DNA of 64,000 nucleotides from Pseudomonas fluorescens (GCF_902497785.1 NZ_CABVHK010000007.1:62001-126000), one strand, 5' to 3'. Positions 37,462 through 46,922 are shown, counted from the stretch's first letter. Made by a program: numbers and translations. Notes: generated by a model not told the origin, from the letters alone.

Positions 37462-39402
37462 ATGGTTATGAGTAAAGCGGACGCCTTCACACAGGCAGGG
37501 AAAACCGCGGTGTTGCAGAACATCCAGGGCACTTTGCAATTCCTTCAGCGCTTCCCGCCCTTCAATCAGATGGAACACGCCCACCTGGCGTACCTGGTCG
37601 AACAATGTCAGCTGCGTTTTTACGCGCCCGGCGAGAGCATCATCAAGCCTGCCGATGGCCCGGTTGAGCATTTCTACATCGTCAAACAGGGCCGGGTGGT
37701 GGGTGAGCGCCCCCACACGGCCAAGGGCGGCACCGAAACCACTTTTGAAATCACCACCGGCGAGTGCTTTCCCCTCGCCGCACTGCTGGGCGAACGCGCG
37801 ACGCGCACCGAACATCTGGCGGCCGAAGACACCTTTTGCCTACAGCTGAACAAGCTGGCGTTCATCAAACTGTTCGCACTTTCCAACGCGTTTCGCGACT
37901 TTGCCCTACGCGGCGTCAGCAGCCTGCTGGATCAGGTCAATCAGCAAGTCCAGCAAAAAGCCGTGGAAACCCTTGGCACCCAGTACTCCCTCAACACCCG
38001 ATTGGGCGAGTTGGCCATGCGCCACCCGGTGACGTGCAGCCCGAGCACGCCGCTGCGTGAAGCGGTGACGCTGATGCACGAACAGCAGGTCGGCAGCATT
38101 GTGGTGGTGGACGAACACAAGGCGCCGCTGGGCATTTTCACCCTGCGCGACCTGCGCCACGTGGTGGCCGAAGGCACCAACGATTTTAATGAAGTTATCG
38201 AACGCCACATGACTCAGGCGCCGTTTTTCCTGACGCCGGATCACAGCGCGTTCGATGCGGCGATTGCGATGACCGAGCGGCACATCGCCCACGTGTGTCT
38301 GGTCAAGGATCAGCGCCTGTGCGGCGTGGTCTCCGAGCGAGATCTGTTTTCCTTGCAACGGGTCGATCTGGTGCACCTGGCGCGCACCATCCGCAGCGCC
38401 CAGCGCGTGGAAAACCTGGTGGTGCTGCGCGGTGAAATTGGCCAATTGGTGGAGCGCATGCTGGCCCACGGCGCCTCTTCGACGCAAATCACCCACATCA
38501 TCACCCTGCTTAACGACCATACCGTGTGCCGGGTGATCGAACTGACCCTGGCGGAAAAAGGCGACCCCGGCGTGCCGTTCAGTTGGCTGTGCTTCGGCAG
38601 CGAAGGCCGTCGCGAACAGACGCTGCACACCGACCAGGACAACGGCATTCTGTTCGAGGCCCGAGACGCCGCGCACGCCGCCGAGATCCGCGGCAAGTTG
38701 CTGCCCATCGCGCAACAGATCAACCAGAGCCTGGCGTTGTGCGGCTTCACCCTGTGCAAGGGGAACATCATGGCCGGCAACCCGGAGCTGTGTTTGTCCC
38801 GTGCTGAATGGGCGCGGCGTTTTGCGGCGTTTATTCGTGAAGCGACACCGGAGAATCTGCTGGGCTCAAGCATCTACTTCGACCTGCGCGTGGTCTGGGG
38901 CGACGAGCAGAGCTGCGAGCAGTTGCGCCGGGGGATTCTCGATCAAGTCGCCGACAATCGACTGTTCCAGCGCATGATGGCCGACAATGCCCTGCGCAAC
39001 CGTCCGCCCGTAGGACGTTTCCGCGAGTTCGTGCTGGCGCGCAAGAACGGCGAGAAAGCCACCCTTGATTTGAAAGTCCAGGGTTTGACCCCGTTTGTCG
39101 ACGGCGCCCGCTTGCTGGCGCTGGCCCACGGCATCGAGGCGAACAATACGCTGGAGCGCTTTCGCCAACTGGTCGACAAAGAGGTCATCGAACGCCTGGA
39201 CGGTGCGGCGTACGAAGAGGCGTATCACTTCATTCAGCAAACCCGCATGCAGCAACATCAGCTACAGACCCGAGAGAATTTGCCCTACTCCAATCGGGTC
39301 GATCCCGACAGCCTCAATCATCTGGACCGACGGATCCTGCGTGAATCCCTGCGCCAGGCGCAACGCCTGCAAAGCAGCCTGACGTTGCGGTATCAGTTAT
39401 GA
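37462..39402 (+). CDS. cNMP-binding/CBS/DUF294 nucleotidyltransferase-like protein
   Basis: 646 residues with three modules: a cyclic-nucleotide-binding domain (~30-150), a pair of CBS domains (~185-305) and a putative nucleotidyltransferase (DUF294) with GSEGRREQTLHTDQDNG near residue 375, followed by its C-terminal helical domain. This resembles proteins encoded beside acetate-uptake genes in pseudomonads. It probably senses nucleotides, but the target is unknown. ATG 37462 or 37468 may be used; neither has a clear SD. The stop overlaps the next ATG by four bases. Confidence 0.88.
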   Translation: MVMSKADAFTQAGKTAVLQNIQGTLQFLQRFPPFNQMEHAHLAYLVEQCQLRFYAPGESIIKPADGPVEHFYIVKQGRVVGERPHTAKGGTETTFEITTGECFPLAALLGERATRTEHLAAEDTFCLQLNKLAFIKLFALSNAFRDFALRGVSSLLDQVNQQVQQKAVETLGTQYSLNTRLGELAMRHPVTCSPSTPLREAVTLMHEQQVGSIVVVDEHKAPLGIFTLRDLRHVVAEGTNDFNEVIERHMTQAPFFLTPDHSAFDAAIAMTERHIAHVCLVKDQRLCGVVSERDLFSLQRVDLVHLARTIRSAQRVENLVVLRGEIGQLVERMLAHGASSTQITHIITLLNDHTVCRVIELTLAEKGDPGVPFSWLCFGSEGRREQTLHTDQDNGILFEARDAAHAAEIRGKLLPIAQQINQSLALCGFTLCKGNIMAGNPELCLSRAEWARRFAAFIREATPENLLGSSIYFDLRVVWGDEQSCEQLRRGILDQVADNRLFQRMMADNALRNRPPVGRFREFVLARKNGEKATLDLKVQGLTPFVDGARLLALAHGIEANNTLERFRQLVDKEVIERLDGAAYEEAYHFIQQTRMQQHQLQTRENLPYSNRVDPDSLNHLDRRILRESLRQAQRLQSSLTLRYQL

Positions 39403-40106
39403 GCCTGTTTTCCTGGTTGCGCCCGTCGGGCCCGATGCTCTCGGGGGATTTGCTGCAACGCCTGAACACCTTGCCGGCCGTTGTCGAGCTGAGCGAGTGC
39501 AGCTTGCGCGAGCAGCGCTGGGTGGTGCTGGACCTGGAAACCACCGGGCTGAACCTGAACAAGGATCGGGTGCTGTCCATCGGTGCGGTGGTGATCGAGG
39601 ACGGCGCGATCGACTTCAGTCAGCAATTCGAACGCACCCTGCAATGCGCCGATATGAAGGTGGCGCCCAGCGTGCTGATTCACGGCTTGGGGCCAAGCGC
39701 GATCGCGGCCGGCAGTGATCCGGCGCAGGCGTTGGTCGAGTTCATGGAGTTCGTCGGTGACAGCCCGGTGCTGGCGTTTCATGCGCCCTTCGATCAGCAC
39801 ATGCTCGGTCGCGCGCTGAAGGATCATCTGGGCTACAAGCTGCAGCATGTGTTTCTGGACGTGGCGGACATCGCGCCGCTGCTGTGCCCTCAGGCGCAGA
39901 TTCGCGAAGCGGGGCTGGATGAGTGGATCGACTGGTTCAAGCTCGAAGTGTTCGAGCGCCACAATGCCAGTGCCGATGCGCTGGCGACGGCGGAGCTGGC
40001 GCTGATCCTGTTCAGCCGCGCGCGGCAACAGCAGATTCACAGCCCGTTGAATTTGCAACAGCGTTTGAGTCAGTGGAAGCGCCGGCAGCGAGCACCTTCG
40101 TTCTAA
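39399..40106 (+). CDS. DEDD-type 3'-5' exonuclease (DnaQ-like)
   Basis: 235 residues. Exonuclease motifs are visible: Exo I LDLETTGLN near residue 44, Exo II FHAPFDQHML near residue 128 and Exo III HNASADALAT near residue 188, giving a DEDDh active site. It is translationally coupled to the DUF294 gene by an ATGA overlap, so the two products probably act together. It is not the polymerase III epsilon subunit itself (no clamp-binding or polymerase partner is visible). Possible roles are DNA repair or nucleotide or RNA turnover. Confidence 0.88.
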   Translation: MSLFSWLRPSGPMLSGDLLQRLNTLPAVVELSECSLREQRWVVLDLETTGLNLNKDRVLSIGAVVIEDGAIDFSQQFERTLQCADMKVAPSVLIHGLGPSAIAAGSDPAQALVEFMEFVGDSPVLAFHAPFDQHMLGRALKDHLGYKLQHVFLDVADIAPLLCPQAQIREAGLDEWIDWFKLEVFERHNASADALATAELALILFSRARQQQIHSPLNLQQRLSQWKRRQRAPSF

Positions 40107-40121
40107 CAGACACGCTTCCCC

Positions 40122-40200
40122 CGTAGGAGCTGCCGAAGGCTGCGATCTTTTGATCTTGAAAATCAACATCAAAAGATCGCAGCCTTCGGCAGCTCCTACG
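40122..40200. repeat. REP pair, type B, 30-bp arms, inverted order
   Basis: Arms 40122-40151 and 40171-40200 are perfectly complementary. The units face the opposite way compared with other type-B pairs (GTAGGAGC arm first), with a 19-base loop. Confidence 0.92.
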
Positions 40201-40280
40201 GGGTTAGAGCGTTCATTTCGCTGATTAGCATCCACCTGACCAGCGGCCAATTGCTTACCTCCCCCACCTCTGACACAATC

Positions 40281-40299
40281 GCGAACAATTCTCGTTAGT
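40281..40299 (+). promoter_or_regulatory. Possible Fur box upstream of the ECF sigma gene
   Basis: GCGAACAATTCTCGTTAGT matches about 10 of 19 positions of the Fur consensus and lies 27 bases before the sigma gene start. Weak support, but expected for iron-regulated fecI homologues. Confidence 0.3.
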
Positions 40300-40325
40300 T
40301 AACATTTCCCAATCGGTGATGCGGC

Positions 40326-40844
40326 GTGTCGTCAGTCCAAAGCCCCCACAGTGAGCTCGTCGGTGCGCTATATCGCGACCATCGCAGTTGGCTATTGGCC
40401 TGGCTTCGACGTAATGTCGCCTGCCCGCAACGCGCCGAAGACCTGAGTCAGGACACCTTCGTGCGCCTGCTGGGCCGGGATGAACTCAACGAACCTCGCG
40501 AACCGCGCGCGTTTCTGGTGGCGATTGCCAAAGGCCTGCTGTTCGACTATTTCCGGCGCGCCGCGCTGGAACAGGCCTATCTCACCGAACTGATGCTGAT
40601 CCCCGTAGGCGAACAACCGTCGGTGGAAGAACAGCAACTGATCCTCGAAGACCTGAAAAACATTGACCGCCTACTCGGCAAGCTATCGAGCAAGGCCCGT
40701 GCGGCGTTTCTGTATAACCGCCTCGACGGCCTCGGCCACGCCGAAATCGCCCAGCGTCTCGGCGTGTCGGTGCCGCGGGTTCGTCAATACCTGGCCCAAG
40801 GCATTCGGCAGTGCTACATCGCCTTGTACGGTGAGCCGGTATGA
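40326..40844 (+). CDS. FecI-like ECF sigma factor
   Basis: 172 residues with sigma region 2 (AEDLSQDTFVRLLGRD) and region 4 (LGHAEIAQRLGVSVPRVRQYLAQGI). It should direct RNA polymerase to the downstream receptor gene when its anti-sigma partner signals substrate binding. It starts at GTG 40326; an ATG at 40319 is out of frame. Its stop overlaps fecR by four bases (ATGA). Confidence 0.93.
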   Translation: MSSVQSPHSELVGALYRDHRSWLLAWLRRNVACPQRAEDLSQDTFVRLLGRDELNEPREPRAFLVAIAKGLLFDYFRRAALEQAYLTELMLIPVGEQPSVEEQQLILEDLKNIDRLLGKLSSKARAAFLYNRLDGLGHAEIAQRLGVSVPRVRQYLAQGIRQCYIALYGEPV

Positions 40845-41812
40845 ACCCGGTCAGTTCGAAACCGGTCTCGGCCCAGGTGCTGGACGCGGCGATTGCCTGG
40901 CAATTGTCGCTGGATTCCGGCAACCCGGTGGAGCGCGAAGAGTTCGCCAAATGGCACGCCGCCCACGAAGAACACGCCCGCGCCTGGCGCCAGCTGGGCA
41001 TGCTTGACCAGCGTTTCAGCGTGGCCAGCGGCCCGGCCCGCGCCGCGTTGCTGCAATCGCGTGAGAGCATTCGCCGTCGCGTGCGCAAACTCGGCAGCGG
41101 AGTGGCGAGCATCGTCGCCGTGATTGGCTTGGCGCTGTTTGCCAGCGAGCGTTATCTGCCGGTTGATTACTGGCTGGCGGATCAGCGTACCGCCACCGGC
41201 GAGCAACGCGTCCTGCATTTGAGCGATGGCACCGTGATCAACCTCAACACCCACAGTGCCGTTGACGTGCGTTTTGACGAGAAGCAAAGACGGGTGATTC
41301 TCCAGGACGGGGAAATCCTCGTCGAAACCGGCCATGGCGATGCCCGGCCATTTATCGTCGAAACCCGCGAAGGCAGCATGCGGGCGCTGGGCACGCGATT
41401 CCTGGTCAAACGCGAGGAACAAGGCACGCGCCTGAGCGTGTTGAAATCCGCCGTGGCCGCCCATCCCGAGTCGAGCCCCGAAGAGCAGATTCTGCGCGAA
41501 GGCCAGCAGGTGCTGATGCGCAACAACGGCCTGGGGCCGATCGTCGCGCTCGACCTCGGCGCCGATGCCTGGACCCGCGGGATGCTGGTGGTGGATAACG
41601 CGCGGCTGGAAGATTTGGTCCGCGAACTCGGGCGCTATCGGCGCGGGCATTTGGGCGTTGCACCAGAAATCGCTGATTTGCGGATTACCGGCAGCTTTCC
41701 ATTGCACGACACTGATCTGGCGTTGAGCGCCTTGTTGCCAACGCTGCCAGTGCAGATCGAGCAGCACACGCAATGGTGGGTGACGGTGGCGAAGGCTGAA
41801 GCCAAGCCTTGA
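40841..41812 (+). CDS. FecR-like anti-sigma/sigma regulator
   Basis: 323 residues. The cytoplasmic N-terminal DUF4880-type domain (VLDAAIAWQLSLDSG) is followed by one membrane segment near residues 88-105 and a periplasmic FecR domain (GEQRVLHLSDGTVINLNTHSAVDV). The C-terminus should contact the STN domain of the receptor two genes on. It is translationally coupled to the sigma gene. Confidence 0.93.
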   Translation: MNPVSSKPVSAQVLDAAIAWQLSLDSGNPVEREEFAKWHAAHEEHARAWRQLGMLDQRFSVASGPARAALLQSRESIRRRVRKLGSGVASIVAVIGLALFASERYLPVDYWLADQRTATGEQRVLHLSDGTVINLNTHSAVDVRFDEKQRRVILQDGEILVETGHGDARPFIVETREGSMRALGTRFLVKREEQGTRLSVLKSAVAAHPESSPEEQILREGQQVLMRNNGLGPIVALDLGADAWTRGMLVVDNARLEDLVRELGRYRRGHLGVAPEIADLRITGSFPLHDTDLALSALLPTLPVQIEQHTQWWVTVAKAEAKP

Positions 41813-41821
41813 GCACGCGTC

Positions 41822-41949
41822 AAACCTGTGGCGAGGGAGCTTGCTCCCGTTGGGCTGCGAAGCGGCCCCAGCTTTTTCAAGATAACGCATTCGTTGGTTT
41901 TGGGCCTGCTCCGCAGGCCAGCGGGAGCAAGCTCCCTCGCCACAGGTTT
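41822..41949. repeat. Inverted repeat (GTGGCGAGGGAGCTTGCTCCC family) between fecR and receptor
   Basis: Arms 41822-41849 and 41922-41949 are near-perfect complements. The core GAGGGAGCTTGCTCCC differs from the two main REP types, giving a third REP-like variant that occurs as a single pair in this window. The 72-base centre holds smaller palindromes (GGGGCCGCTTCGCAGC). Confidence 0.85.
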
Positions 41950-42081
41950 AGCGTGTGCCTCAAGGCTGATGCGTACCGATTCACTAACTGAATCGAAATT
42001 ATTTTCATCCAGCCCTATCACTTTTGGATTTTCGTCCGGCACTTAGGCAATTGAGAAGTATTCCCTTTCAGGAGCCGCCGT

Positions 42082-44526
42082 ATGTCCCGTTCGCTAGACA
42101 CCTTGTTGCGCCCCGGTTTGCTGGCACTCACCATTGCGCTTAGCACCCCGCTCGCCAGCAGCCAACTGATCGCCGCTGAACAGGCGTCCAGCGTTCGCGC
42201 CTACAACCTGCCGGCCGCGCCGCTCGCCAGCATACTGAACCAGATCGCCAGCCAGTCCGGCTTGGCACTGTCACTGAACCCGTCGCTGGCAGCGGGCAAG
42301 ACCTCCGCCCCGGTCAATGGCCAGTTCGATGGGGCCGGCGCCCTGCGTGCAGCCTTGCGCGGCACCGGTCTGCAACTGGAACAAAGCAGCACCGGCACCT
42401 ACAGCCTGGTGGCCGTGCCGGAAGGCGTGATGGCATTGCCGGAAACTGCGGTGATCGGCGTGGAAAATACCGAAAGCGCCTGGGGGCCGGTGGAAGGTTA
42501 TCTGGCGACCCGGACCGCCGCCGGCACCAAAACCGATACCGCTTTGGTCGAAGCGCCGCGTTCGATCTCCATCGCCACTCGCCAGCAAATGGAAGATCGT
42601 GGTGTACACAGCCTTGATGACGCCGTGCGCTACATGCCGGGCATCACCGCCAGCAGCTTCGGCAGCGACACCCGAACCGACTGGCTACGGGTCCGCGGTT
42701 TTGAACCGACCCAGTTCCTTGACGGATTGCCGCTGCCAAAAGGCGTGTATGCCAACCCGAAACCGGAAACCTGGAACCTGGATCGTGTCGCTCTGCTGCG
42801 CGGTCCGGCGTCGTCTGTTTACGGCCAAACCCCGCCGGGTGGTTTGCTGGACATGGTCAGCCGTCGCCCCAGCGCCGAGTCGAGCAACGAAATCCAGGTG
42901 CAATACGGCAGTGACAATCACCGCCAGATCAACTTCGCCAGCACCGGCAAGATTGATGACGAAGGCCAGTTTCTCTACGGCGTGAGCGGTGTGGTACGTG
43001 ACAGCGGGACGCAGATCGACCACATCGACAACAAACGCTACAACATCGCGCCGAGCCTGACCTGGAACATCGACGACGACACCAGATTCACCCTGCTGAC
43101 GCAGTTCACCCGTGACGATACCGGGATCACCAGCCAGTTTCACTCGATTCAAGGCACCAGGATCGACATGCCGTTTGGCGATATTTCCCACCACAAAAAT
43201 CTGGGCGATCCGAACTACGAGTACTACGACCGCACCTACTACGCGCTGGGCTACGCCTTTGAACATCGCTTTAACGACGTATGGCAGTTCCGGCAGAACC
43301 TGCGCTACACCAAGTCCGACCTGTCGTTCCAGGCCATCACCGTCAATGCCTACAACCCGGCATTTGCCGCGTTCGGATTTGTTGTCGATGATCAGGGCAA
43401 TACCGGACGCGGCACTACCAATGTGGAAGAAGACATCAGCCAGTTCGCGGTGGACAACAACTTCCAGGGCGACTTTTCCACCGGTGACATCAGCCATACC
43501 CTGCTGATCGGACTGGACCATCAGCGCAACAACACCAACTACCTCTCGATCTTCGGTTTCGCGCCGGGCATCAACGTCAACACCCCGCAATACGGCTTGC
43601 CGATCACTCGCCCGCCGCGCGCCGATGCTTTCTATGACTACGACCAGAAGACCTACCAGACCGGCGTGTATGTTCAGGAACAAATGGCTCTCGACCAGTG
43701 GCGGCTGACCTTGGGCGGCCGCGAGGATTGGGTCCACACCGGCACGAAGTTTTTCAATGATGACGATGCCACCAACACCGAGCGCGACAAAAAATTCAGC
43801 GGCAACGCAGCAATCAGCTACGTGTTCGACAACGGCATCGTGCCTTACCTGTCTTACGCCGAGTCGTTCCAGCCAACCAGCAATGCCGTCGCCTCGGCCA
43901 CCCAATCGTTCAAGCCGACGGAAGGTCAGCAATGGGAACTGGGCATCAAGTACCAACCACCGGGCAGCAATACATTGCTGAGCGCAGCGGTTTACGACCT
44001 GACCCAGAAAAACGTCTCCGTCACCACTACCGTGGGTAACGTGCCAATCACCAGCCAGACCGGCGAAGTGAAAGTCAAAGGCCTGGAGCTGGAAGCGGTT
44101 TCCGACGTCACCGACAACCTGAAAATCATCGCGGCTTACACCTTGGCGAAATCCGAAGTGCAGAAAGGCGACTTCAAAGGCAACCGCTTGCAACTGATGC
44201 CCAACCAGCAGGCTTCCTTGTGGACCGACTACACCTGGCACAACGGCGTGCTGGATGGCTTCGGCATCGGCGCAGGTGCGCGTTACACCGGTAATACTTA
44301 CGGCGATCAAGGCAACACGACACTGGGCAAGGCTGACGCGTATACCGTTTTCGATGCGGCGGTTCATTACGACTTGGGGCGTCTGGACAACAGCTTGAAA
44401 GGTGCCTCGCTGGCGGTGAATGCAACCAACCTGCTGAACAAGGATTACATTTCCACCTGCGACGGCTTTTACTGCTACTACGGCGACCTGCGCAGTGTCG
44501 TCGCCAGTGCCACTTACAAGTGGTAA
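42082..44526 (+). CDS. TonB-dependent siderophore receptor with STN signalling domain
   Basis: An 814-residue outer-membrane transducer: signal peptide (~1-33), an STN domain (~35-110) that contacts FecR, a plug (EAPRSISIATRQQMEDRG near residue 155) and a 22-strand barrel ending in Trp (ASATYKW). It imports a ferric siderophore and signals its presence to the FecI/FecR pair. CAGGAG lies 7 bases before the ATG. The ligand cannot be read from sequence; a hydroxamate siderophore is possible because a PepSY reductase-like gene follows. Confidence 0.94.
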   Translation: MSRSLDTLLRPGLLALTIALSTPLASSQLIAAEQASSVRAYNLPAAPLASILNQIASQSGLALSLNPSLAAGKTSAPVNGQFDGAGALRAALRGTGLQLEQSSTGTYSLVAVPEGVMALPETAVIGVENTESAWGPVEGYLATRTAAGTKTDTALVEAPRSISIATRQQMEDRGVHSLDDAVRYMPGITASSFGSDTRTDWLRVRGFEPTQFLDGLPLPKGVYANPKPETWNLDRVALLRGPASSVYGQTPPGGLLDMVSRRPSAESSNEIQVQYGSDNHRQINFASTGKIDDEGQFLYGVSGVVRDSGTQIDHIDNKRYNIAPSLTWNIDDDTRFTLLTQFTRDDTGITSQFHSIQGTRIDMPFGDISHHKNLGDPNYEYYDRTYYALGYAFEHRFNDVWQFRQNLRYTKSDLSFQAITVNAYNPAFAAFGFVVDDQGNTGRGTTNVEEDISQFAVDNNFQGDFSTGDISHTLLIGLDHQRNNTNYLSIFGFAPGINVNTPQYGLPITRPPRADAFYDYDQKTYQTGVYVQEQMALDQWRLTLGGREDWVHTGTKFFNDDDATNTERDKKFSGNAAISYVFDNGIVPYLSYAESFQPTSNAVASATQSFKPTEGQQWELGIKYQPPGSNTLLSAAVYDLTQKNVSVTTTVGNVPITSQTGEVKVKGLELEAVSDVTDNLKIIAAYTLAKSEVQKGDFKGNRLQLMPNQQASLWTDYTWHNGVLDGFGIGAGARYTGNTYGDQGNTTLGKADAYTVFDAAVHYDLGRLDNSLKGASLAVNATNLLNKDYISTCDGFYCYYGDLRSVVASATYKW

Positions 44527-44555
44527 ACGCTTGATTTGATACACGCTGTACCCAG

Positions 44556-44577
44556 GCCGTCCTCCTTGGACGGCTTT
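44556..44577 (+). terminator. Weak terminator/attenuator after the receptor gene
   Basis: A 7-bp stem GCCGTCC/GGACGGC with loop TCCTT is followed by only a short T run. It may reduce expression of the PepSY gene 22 bases further on. Confidence 0.5.
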
Positions 44578-44598
44578 GGCATTTCTGAAGGTCTTGAA

Positions 44599-45729
44599 AT
44601 GAAAAGCAAAACAATTCGCCGCTGGTCCTTCGTCCACACCTGGGCCAGCCTGATCTGCACCGTGTTCCTGCTGATGCTGGCGCTGACCGGTTTGCCATTG
44701 ATCTTCCATCACGAGATCGACCAATTGCTGGGCGATGCTGCTGAATTGAAGGAGATGCCCGCCGACACTCCGCAGCTGAATCTCCAGCAGTTGGTGCAGG
44801 CGGCAGAAAAACATCGCCCCGGCGAAGTCATGCAGTATTTCGGCTTCGAAAAAGACGAGCCCAACGCCGCTATCGCGATCATGGCGGCCACCGCCGGCAC
44901 CGAACCGAATTCTTCGCACACCTTCATGCTCGACGCCCGTACCGGCGAAGCGCTGGAGATGCCGTCGGCCAATGGCGGTTTCATGATGATCATGCTGCGC
45001 CTGCACGTGGACATGTTCGCCGGCCTGCCGGGCAAACTGCTGCTGGCGTTCATGGGAATCCTGTTCGTGGCGGCGATTGTCTCCGGGACGGTGCTGTACC
45101 TGCCGTTCATGCGTCGATTGAAATTCGCCACGGTGCGCCAGGACAAATCCACCCGCCTGCGCTGGCTCGATTTGCACAACCTGATCGGCGTGGTGACGTT
45201 GACCTGGGCGCTGGTGGTCGGAGTCACCGGCGTGATCAGTGCCTGCGCCGATCTGTTGATCGCGGCGTGGCGCAACGACAGCCTGAGCGCGATGGTCGCG
45301 CCATACCGCGACGCGCCACCGCTGACGCAACTGGCGCCGGCCACCCGTTTGCTCGACATCGCCAAAGAGGTCGCCCCCGGCATGCAGCCGGACTTCATCG
45401 CCTTCCCCGGCACGCGCTTTTCCAGCGAGCACCATTACGCGGTGTTCATGAAGGGCAGCACGCATCTGACTTCGCACCTGCTGACCCCGGTACTGATCGA
45501 CGCCAGCACATTGCAAGTCACCGCCGTGGCTGAAAGGCCGTGGTACATGGACGCCATGGGCATGTCGCAGCCGCTGCATTTCGGCGATTACGGCGGCATG
45601 CCCATGCAAATCCTCTGGGCGACCCTGGATGTGCTGACCATCATTGTGCTCGGCAGCGGGGTTTACCTGTGGGTGGTGCGGCGCAAAGCGGCAAAACCCG
45701 TACTGGAGAAAGCGGAGAGCGTGGCATGA
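44599..45729 (+). CDS. PepSY-associated transmembrane protein (putative siderophore-iron reductase)
   Basis: 376 residues with four hydrophobic segments and PepSY-type periplasmic loops. Its N-terminus, RRWSFVHTWASLICTVFLL, is typical of PepSY_TM proteins such as FoxB-like proteins found beside siderophore receptors. It is thought to release iron from ferric siderophore in the periplasm. The start at ATG 44599 lies after a 21-codon open stretch without domain support. It overlaps the following small gene by four bases. Confidence 0.88.
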   Translation: MKSKTIRRWSFVHTWASLICTVFLLMLALTGLPLIFHHEIDQLLGDAAELKEMPADTPQLNLQQLVQAAEKHRPGEVMQYFGFEKDEPNAAIAIMAATAGTEPNSSHTFMLDARTGEALEMPSANGGFMMIMLRLHVDMFAGLPGKLLLAFMGILFVAAIVSGTVLYLPFMRRLKFATVRQDKSTRLRWLDLHNLIGVVTLTWALVVGVTGVISACADLLIAAWRNDSLSAMVAPYRDAPPLTQLAPATRLLDIAKEVAPGMQPDFIAFPGTRFSSEHHYAVFMKGSTHLTSHLLTPVLIDASTLQVTAVAERPWYMDAMGMSQPLHFGDYGGMPMQILWATLDVLTIIVLGSGVYLWVVRRKAAKPVLEKAESVA

Positions 45730-45905
45730 GACCCCGGCAATCGAATTTCTGGAAAGTCTTCGCCACCCCGGCAGTCATCGCTCTGTTCAGCGCCGCGGGG
45801 TTGTTTGCCGCATTGCTCGGGGATGGCGTCTGGGATGCATTGAGCTGGCTGGGCCTGGGCGTCCCCGCCCTCCTCGCCCTGCGCGGCCTCCTGCAACTCC
45901 GCTAA
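45726..45905 (+). CDS. Small hydrophobic membrane protein of the siderophore locus
   Basis: 59 residues, starting MRPRQSNFWKVFATP with two hydrophobic segments (VIALFSAAGLFAALLG and LGVPALLALRGLLQL). The ATG overlaps the PepSY stop (ATGA), so it belongs to the same operon. Similar short proteins follow PepSY genes in other pseudomonads (from memory). Function unknown. Confidence 0.8.
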   Translation: MRPRQSNFWKVFATPAVIALFSAAGLFAALLGDGVWDALSWLGLGVPALLALRGLLQLR

Positions 45906-45910
45906 CCCCT

Positions 45911-45997
45911 GTGGGAACGAGCCCGCTCGCGAAAGCGGTATTTCAGCTGACATAGATGTTGCTGACACACCGCTTTCGCGAGCAGGCTCGCTCCCAC
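45911..45997. repeat. REP pair, type A
   Basis: Units at 45911-45933 and 45975-45997 are inverted. The pairing extends into the CGCGAAAGCGGT/ACCGCTTTCGCG flanks. Confidence 0.9.
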
Positions 45998-46082
45998 ATT
46001 TGGGTCTGTGCCCGGATTGGCGATTGAGTGGATTCACCGACGCGCTATGCTGCGCACACTGCCACCGATCGAGACGCCCGCC

Positions 46083-46712
46083 ATGTCCGCCCCCAGCATG
46101 ACCCTCTACCACAACCCGCTCTCACCCTTCGTCCGCAAAGTCATGGTGCTGCTGCACGAAACCGGCCAGCAAGACCGCGTCGCCCTGCAAAACTGCGTGC
46201 TGACCCCGGTCGACCCGGACCTGGCCCTGATCGACGACAACCCCCTGAGCAAAATCCCGGCGCTGCGCCTGGCCGACGGCAACGTCATCCACGACAGCCG
46301 GGTGATCCTCGATTACCTCGACCACCAACACGTCGGCAACCCGCTGATCCCCCGCGAAGGCTCGGCCCGGTGGCGCCGACTGACCCTGGCCTCGATGGCC
46401 GACGGGATCATGGACGCCGCGGTGCTGGTTCGATACGAAGTCGCCCTGCGCCCAGTGGAAAAACACTGGTACGCATGGCTCGATGGCCAGCGCGACAAGA
46501 TTCGCCGTGCATTGGCGTTGCTGGAAAAAGACGCGATTGCCGAACTGACCAGCCATTTTGACGTGGCTGCGATCAGCGTGGCGTGTGCGTTGGGTTACAT
46601 CGATTTGCGCCATCCGGACCTGGATTGGCGCGAGGTGAATCCGCTATTGGCGGCTTGGTATTTTGAGGTAAGTCAGCGGCCCTCGATGCTGGCGACGATG
46701 CCCAGGGTTTAG
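46083..46712 (+). CDS. Glutathione S-transferase
   Basis: 209 residues with an N-terminal thioredoxin-fold GST domain (LYHNPLSPFVRKVMVLLHE; the SPFVRK turn is where the catalytic residue lies) and an all-helical C-terminal domain. PLSKIPALRLADG carries the cis-Pro and glutathione-binding segment, and VIHDSRVILDYLD follows. ATG 46083 opens into the domain. The substrate is unknown. Confidence 0.92.
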   Translation: MSAPSMTLYHNPLSPFVRKVMVLLHETGQQDRVALQNCVLTPVDPDLALIDDNPLSKIPALRLADGNVIHDSRVILDYLDHQHVGNPLIPREGSARWRRLTLASMADGIMDAAVLVRYEVALRPVEKHWYAWLDGQRDKIRRALALLEKDAIAELTSHFDVAAISVACALGYIDLRHPDLDWREVNPLLAAWYFEVSQRPSMLATMPRV

Positions 46713-46736
46713 ATTTTCGCTGACTGTCTGGGCCCC

Positions 46737-46830
46737 TTCGCGAGCAGGCTCGCTCCCACATTTGATTTTGGTTGCTCACGAAATATGGGCAATGTCGCAG
46801 ATCTAGTGTGGGAGCGAGCCTGCTCGCGAA
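46737..46830. repeat. REP pair, type A
   Basis: Inverted units at 46737-46759 and 46808-46830 lie between the GST gene and creD. Confidence 0.9.
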
Positions 46831-46922
46831 TGCACCACACCGAATCTGAAGAAAACCAACCGCATATCAGCGTCGCCAACACCTCCCCCTCCCGCTGATC
46901 CTCGCGCAACCCCAGTGCCCGC

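Noticed and set aside
41991..42009. Possible Fur box upstream of the TonB-dependent receptor
   Set aside because: Only about half of the consensus positions match, and transcription is expected to depend on the FecI-like sigma factor.
42685..45609. 974-codon open frame on the minus strand across the receptor and PepSY genes
   Set aside because: It is antisense to well-supported genes with strong family motifs; long antisense frames are common in GC-rich DNA. Its translation is rich in Arg, Val, Gly and His with no domain.
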